From: an uncultured Prevotellaceae bacterium
GTDB lineage: Bacteria; Bacteroidota; Bacteroidia; Bacteroidales; Bacteroidaceae
DNA length: 7,792 bases
Reading direction: 5' to 3'
NCBI GenBank assembly: GCA_937915745.1
Contig: CALGGJ010000034.1
Span: 1-7,792 of the forward strand
The translations under genes were made by a program, and so were the position numbers. Positions within the stretch are counted from its first letter, which is position 1, and each line of letters begins with the position of its first letter. The notes below the pieces were generated by a model, which was not told where the DNA came from, did no database searches, and saw only the letters and a program-made list of their open reading frames with translations. Positions 4,179-7,792 of this stretch are shown here, piece after piece.

Positions 4179-6629
4179 ATGCGTAAGAACTGTTTACAGA
4201 GTGCAGTAAGTCTCACTTTTGTGGTGAGCTTATGTCTTACATTTATGGGATGTCCGTCCGACCCCGTGGTTACCGATGGTAATATCATAGGGACAATAAC
4301 CAATGGCCTGACGAATGAGCCACTGGCTGGTGTCGAGGTCAGTCTTGTTAATAGTACAGGGAAGTCGGTGACAACCAGTGCTGACGGTACATACAGAATT
4401 ACAAACCTGCCATCAGGAGATTACACCGTACAGGTGAAGAAAGCAAATTTCCAAACCACCAAGAAAGACGTGTTCGTCACAGCGGGACAAGATAACAGGC
4501 TTGATTTCATGGTGCAACCATCGGTGACATATGGAAATATAGTCGGCAAGGTGATAAGCAGCCGTACCAACGAGCCGTTGGCTGGAGTGGTTGTCAGTTT
4601 GCTCAATAATACTGCAGGTAGTATCCATACAGGTGACGACGGTATATATCGTTTTACTAATATACCAACAGGCGATTATACAGTACAGGCGCAGAAGGAG
4701 AACTACAACACGGAGCAGAAGCAGGTGACGGTTGCTGCTAATAAAGACAATCAGCTCGACTTCAGCCTGCAGTCCTCAACGGGACTGCTCGAACTGTCGC
4801 AGACCCAATTGGATTTCGGAAGCGACAAGACAAACCTATCTGTCAGTATCAAGAATACTGGCAACGCTGTGCTCAGCTGGCAGATAACGGAGGATATAGA
4901 GTGGCTCAGTTGCAACCCATCCAAGGGTTTGCTGCCAAAGGGAGAGCAGGTGTCGGTGGTTATTACCGTTGACCGTTCGTCGCTTACCAACGGAGAATAC
5001 AAGCAGAGCATAGCCGTCAGCTCTAACGGCGGTGATGCCGTAATCAATATCAATATGGTGGTGTCGGGCATGAACGACGTGGAAATCAGTCCCGAGGCAT
5101 TAGATTTCGGAGCAACCACAACATCGATGGAACTGACAATGAAGAATCGCACAAAGGGCAGTATAAGCTACACACTTACCCCTTCCAATTCATGGATTGT
5201 ACCCAACAAGACATCGGGCAACTTCACAAACAATGAAATCGTCACTGTCGGTGTTGACCGCACAAAACTCGGTGCGGGCGACTATACAGGAAAACTTTCA
5301 CTGAAAGTAGGAAGTCAGAGTGTTGACATACCTGTCAGCATGACTATCATACAATCTACTCCTCCAACCGTTTCCCTATACTCCGTTGATGATGTGACAT
5401 ACAACACAGCCAAGTTCCGTGGCGCGGTAGTGAGCATAGGCAGTTCGAAGGTGACAAGTCACGGATTCTGCTGGTCAACACATGAAACACCAACAACTTC
5501 GGACTCGAAATGTACACTTGGCGATATCGACAAGGCAAAAGACTACGACTATATAGCTTCCAACCTGCAACCAAGTACCAGATACTACGTACGGGCTTAT
5601 GCCGAAAATTCGGTGGGAACAGCCTACAGCAGTAATACGCTGCAATTTGTGACGGGAGATGTACCTCAGCCACCATCGGTCGAGACCGGAGGTGTAAGCC
5701 GCATTACGACAAGTGGTGCGCAGGTGTCGGGAAATATCATAAGTATTGGTAATGAAGCTGGAATAACTCAATACGGACATTGCTGGAACACAAAGAGCAA
5801 TCCTACTACAGCAAACAGCAAGACTGAGTTAGGCAAAGCCGATGCTCCGGGTTCATTTACCTCGACCCTCGACAATTTGTCTCCGGGTCAGACATATTAT
5901 GTGCGTGCATACGCTACTAACAGTATAGCTACGGCATACGGCGAGGAAGTAACATTTACAACGTTGAAAGGCGATGTCGTTCTATCTACCAAAGGCGTTA
6001 CAGATATAAGGACCAATCAGGCAATTGGCGGTGGTGTAATCAGTTCGACCGGCGGAAATGTCATCAGCGAGCGGGGTGTGTGTTGGAATACATCTGGAAA
6101 TCCAACAGTGGATGACAATCATGCCGTGTCAGAAGATAAGACGTCGTCTTTTTCTGTGACGGTGACAGGATTGGTACAACAAACACAGTATTATGTCAGA
6201 GCCTATGTCAAGACCGATGACGGCAAGATATTCTATGGCAGCCAACTGACATTTACTACAAACCGTGAGGCCCAGGCGGCTCAGGTGGGACAAACCTCCG
6301 TAACCAACATCCAAAGTGTGAAGGCCACACTTTCGGCGGCAATAATAAGTACTGGCTATGGAACAATCAGCGATTGCGGATTCTATTATGCCACACATGC
6401 CGATGTTACTGCACAGGACAATAAGCTGAGTTGTGGAAAGAAGACAGGGACTATCTCGGTGGTGGTTGCCAATTTGGAACCGGCCACGACATATTATGTG
6501 CGTGCTTATGCAGTGGATGAGACTGGTGTAAGCCTGGGCGAAGAAGCGACGTTCACAACATCCGACCAGACTGACGATACAGGCAAAATAAACAGAGAAG
6601 GGTTTGGAGGAGACGAAGATTGGAATTGA
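4179..6629 (+). CDS. Multidomain lipoprotein: CarboxypepD_reg-like x2, BACON-like x2, Fn3-like x4
   Basis: The product is 816 residues. A lipoprotein signal ends in Phe-Met-Gly-Cys with Cys25 as the lipid-attached residue, so it is anchored in the outer membrane. Domains in order: two carboxypeptidase-regulatory-like repeats (about 34-114 and 118-198), each with TNEPLAGV, an S/D-D-G-Y/I-R turn and GDYTVQ; two BACON-like Ig-fold domains (about 200-296 and 300-392, both opening with a LDFG strand); four Fn3-like repeats (about 395-497, 498-599, 600-699 and 700-790), each ending with a YYVRAY strand. The Asp/Trp-rich tail ends GFGGDEDWN. There is no catalytic motif, so it is likely an adhesive or scaffold protein extending from the cell. 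BACON domains are often proposed to bind glycans or mucin. A gene 24 bp downstream suggests an operon. A structured leader precedes it. Confidence 0.88.
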   Translation: MRKNCLQSAVSLTFVVSLCLTFMGCPSDPVVTDGNIIGTITNGLTNEPLAGVEVSLVNSTGKSVTTSADGTYRITNLPSGDYTVQVKKANFQTTKKDVFVTAGQDNRLDFMVQPSVTYGNIVGKVISSRTNEPLAGVVVSLLNNTAGSIHTGDDGIYRFTNIPTGDYTVQAQKENYNTEQKQVTVAANKDNQLDFSLQSSTGLLELSQTQLDFGSDKTNLSVSIKNTGNAVLSWQITEDIEWLSCNPSKGLLPKGEQVSVVITVDRSSLTNGEYKQSIAVSSNGGDAVININMVVSGMNDVEISPEALDFGATTTSMELTMKNRTKGSISYTLTPSNSWIVPNKTSGNFTNNEIVTVGVDRTKLGAGDYTGKLSLKVGSQSVDIPVSMTIIQSTPPTVSLYSVDDVTYNTAKFRGAVVSIGSSKVTSHGFCWSTHETPTTSDSKCTLGDIDKAKDYDYIASNLQPSTRYYVRAYAENSVGTAYSSNTLQFVTGDVPQPPSVETGGVSRITTSGAQVSGNIISIGNEAGITQYGHCWNTKSNPTTANSKTELGKADAPGSFTSTLDNLSPGQTYYVRAYATNSIATAYGEEVTFTTLKGDVVLSTKGVTDIRTNQAIGGGVISSTGGNVISERGVCWNTSGNPTVDDNHAVSEDKTSSFSVTVTGLVQQTQYYVRAYVKTDDGKIFYGSQLTFTTNREAQAAQVGQTSVTNIQSVKATLSAAIISTGYGTISDCGFYYATHADVTAQDNKLSCGKKTGTISVVVANLEPATTYYVRAYAVDETGVSLGEEATFTTSDQTDDTGKINREGFGGDEDWN

Positions 6630-6653
6630 TAACTAATTATTTGTATAATAAAG

Positions 6654-7792
6654 ATGAAAAAAGGTTTATATATCATCGCAGCCATGCTGCTTACGTTGGA
6701 TGCGTGTCTTTCCGACGACATTGACACTCGCCAGGATGCTCAGTCTGATTCAGGTGTAGAGCACAATGCAACTTTAATTCTGGAAGGTGGACGCCGACCG
6801 TTCGACGATGACATTCAGACCCGGGCTGCATACTATGAAGGATGGAAGGATGGCGACAGGCTGTTCATCAAATTTAAAAATGGGAGCAGTACAGTCAGTG
6901 GCATTGCTACATACTCGGCCGATACCGACACGTGGAGCATAAGCTATTATGGTACGATAGTCAGAAATGCAAAGACGGCATGTACCGTTTATTATTTCGA
7001 CAATCCAGAAAGCATGAGCGATACAGAAGTCAGGCTGTCGCCCGTTTCGGCTGTGTACGAAGATTTAAGTGCAACATATCTATGTCTGAGTGCAAACGAA
7101 GTGTATTTGGAAACTACATTGAAATGCAAGACGGGTAGGGTGAGATTCATCGATGTGGACAATTATTATGTGGGCACCGATTTCAGGATCGGGGGACTGA
7201 GCTGCTATACAAGATACGATTTCAATAACAACACGTTTGAAACATCTGAAGTGACTGTCAGTGCGTCGAGCCTTGACGAACTTGATGATGAAGACGACGT
7301 CTATCTGCCGTATGTGTATATGTGGTTCACCAATACTACGAGCCGACAAATCAACGTTTATGTCCTTGATGCATGGGAGAATGCCTCATATATCTATGGC
7401 CGCAACTGTGGTACGGATGTATTGGCAAAGGGACATAGCGGATATGTGCATATACCAACACCGAAAGCACGAAATGGGTGGACAAGAATGACCTACGTGG
7501 AGCCGAAGACCTACACCGTGAAAGGTGTAACGTTTCAGATGGTATGGGTAGCAGGAGGCACATTTCAAATGGGCAGTGAAACGGGCTATAGTTCTGAAAC
7601 GCCCGTGCACGCTGTGACATTGGATGACTACTGGATTGGTCAGACCGAGGTGACGCAGGAGCTTTGGGAGGCAGTCATGGGCAGCAACCCGAGCAAATTT
7701 AAGGGTACAAACCTGCCTGTTGAGCAGGTGAGTTGGAACGATTGCCAGACATTCATCAGCAATCTCAACCAGCTCACCGGCCAGACCTTCCG
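6654..7792 (+). CDS. Lipoprotein with C-terminal FGE/SUMF1-type domain (3' end outside window)
   Basis: The frame opens at ATG 6654, preceded by AATAAAG, and runs 379 codons to the right edge with no stop. The signal peptide MKKGLYIIAAMLLTLDAC gives a lipobox Leu-Asp-Ala-Cys18, with an unusual Asp at -2. LSDDID follows, resembling the Bacteroidetes surface-lipoprotein export signal (SDD type), so surface exposure is likely. Residues about 35-285 form a beta-rich region of unknown fold containing an acidic ELDDEDD patch. From Met296 the FGE-sulfatase/SUMF1 family pattern begins: VWVAGGTFQMGS, ETPVHAVTLDDYWIGQTEVT, LWEAVMGSNPS, LPVEQVSWNDC. True formylglycine-generating enzymes act on sulfatase cysteines through a C-terminal Cys pair, which lies beyond the window. 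Many Bacteroidetes lipoprotein versions may be non-enzymatic. It is 24 bp after the preceding lipoprotein, in an apparent operon. Confidence 0.88.
   Translation, partial: MKKGLYIIAAMLLTLDACLSDDIDTRQDAQSDSGVEHNATLILEGGRRPFDDDIQTRAAYYEGWKDGDRLFIKFKNGSSTVSGIATYSADTDTWSISYYGTIVRNAKTACTVYYFDNPESMSDTEVRLSPVSAVYEDLSATYLCLSANEVYLETTLKCKTGRVRFIDVDNYYVGTDFRIGGLSCYTRYDFNNNTFETSEVTVSASSLDELDDEDDVYLPYVYMWFTNTTSRQINVYVLDAWENASYIYGRNCGTDVLAKGHSGYVHIPTPKARNGWTRMTYVEPKTYTVKGVTFQMVWVAGGTFQMGSETGYSSETPVHAVTLDDYWIGQTEVTQELWEAVMGSNPSKFKGTNLPVEQVSWNDCQTFISNLNQLTGQTF

Noticed and set aside
5359..6560. The internal repeats as a possible CRISPR or DNA repeat array
   Set aside because: The repetition is at the protein level (about 100-residue Fn3-like domains) and has diverged in DNA, as expected for tandem domains.
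4179..6629. Long minus-strand open frames inside the lipoprotein genes
   Set aside because: They are shadows of the + strand coding sequence, with no signal peptides, starts or domain patterns.
6630..6653. A promoter in the 24-bp gap between the two lipoprotein genes
   Set aside because: TTATTTG looks similar, but the TA is misplaced for TAnnTTTG. Spacing favours co-transcription.

Overview
The window looks like chromosomal DNA of a Bacteroidales bacterium, most likely a Prevotella/Segatella relative. Four things point there. Three promoters fit the Bacteroidetes sigma-ABfr pattern (TTTG-like box, 20-nt spacer, TAnnTTTG). Two secreted proteins share a short C-terminal tail of the type IX secretion (T9SS) kind. 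The domain set is typical of the group (DUF4859-like, CarboxypepD_reg-like, BACON-like, Fn3-like, and an FGE/SUMF1-type domain on a lipoprotein). Two genes encode lipoproteins, one with an acidic SDD surface-export-like motif after the cysteine. The genus is an inference.

Layout. Bases 2-184 are the 3' end of a beta-rich, probably surface-exposed protein. Eleven bases later comes a 339-aa secreted protein with a T9SS-like tail (196-1215). A 429-bp gap (1216-1644) follows, with a 13-bp direct repeat, two promoters and a small hairpin. The second promoter lies just upstream of a 601-aa secreted protein built from DUF4859-like modules and ending in a similar tail (1645-3450). A strong intrinsic terminator (3496-3531) closes that unit.

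A 728-bp gap (3451-4178) follows. From about 3740 it appears to encode a long structured RNA: a clear promoter at 3707-3738, a chain of nested hairpins, and a closing long-range stem followed directly by a T tract (to 4104). Two very short reading frames and a perfect AGGAGG box sit between the T tract and the next gene. I read this as a candidate 5' leader with a conditional terminator, or a small RNA, upstream of a two-gene lipoprotein operon. It is the most interesting part of the window.

The operon holds an 816-aa multidomain lipoprotein (4179-6629) and, 24 bp later, a lipoprotein ending in an FGE/SUMF1-type domain that runs off the window (6654-7792). All complete genes are on the + strand and encode exported proteins, so this is a cell-envelope locus. 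I see no mobile element, CRISPR array, tRNA or rRNA. The roles and ligands of these proteins cannot be told from sequence alone.
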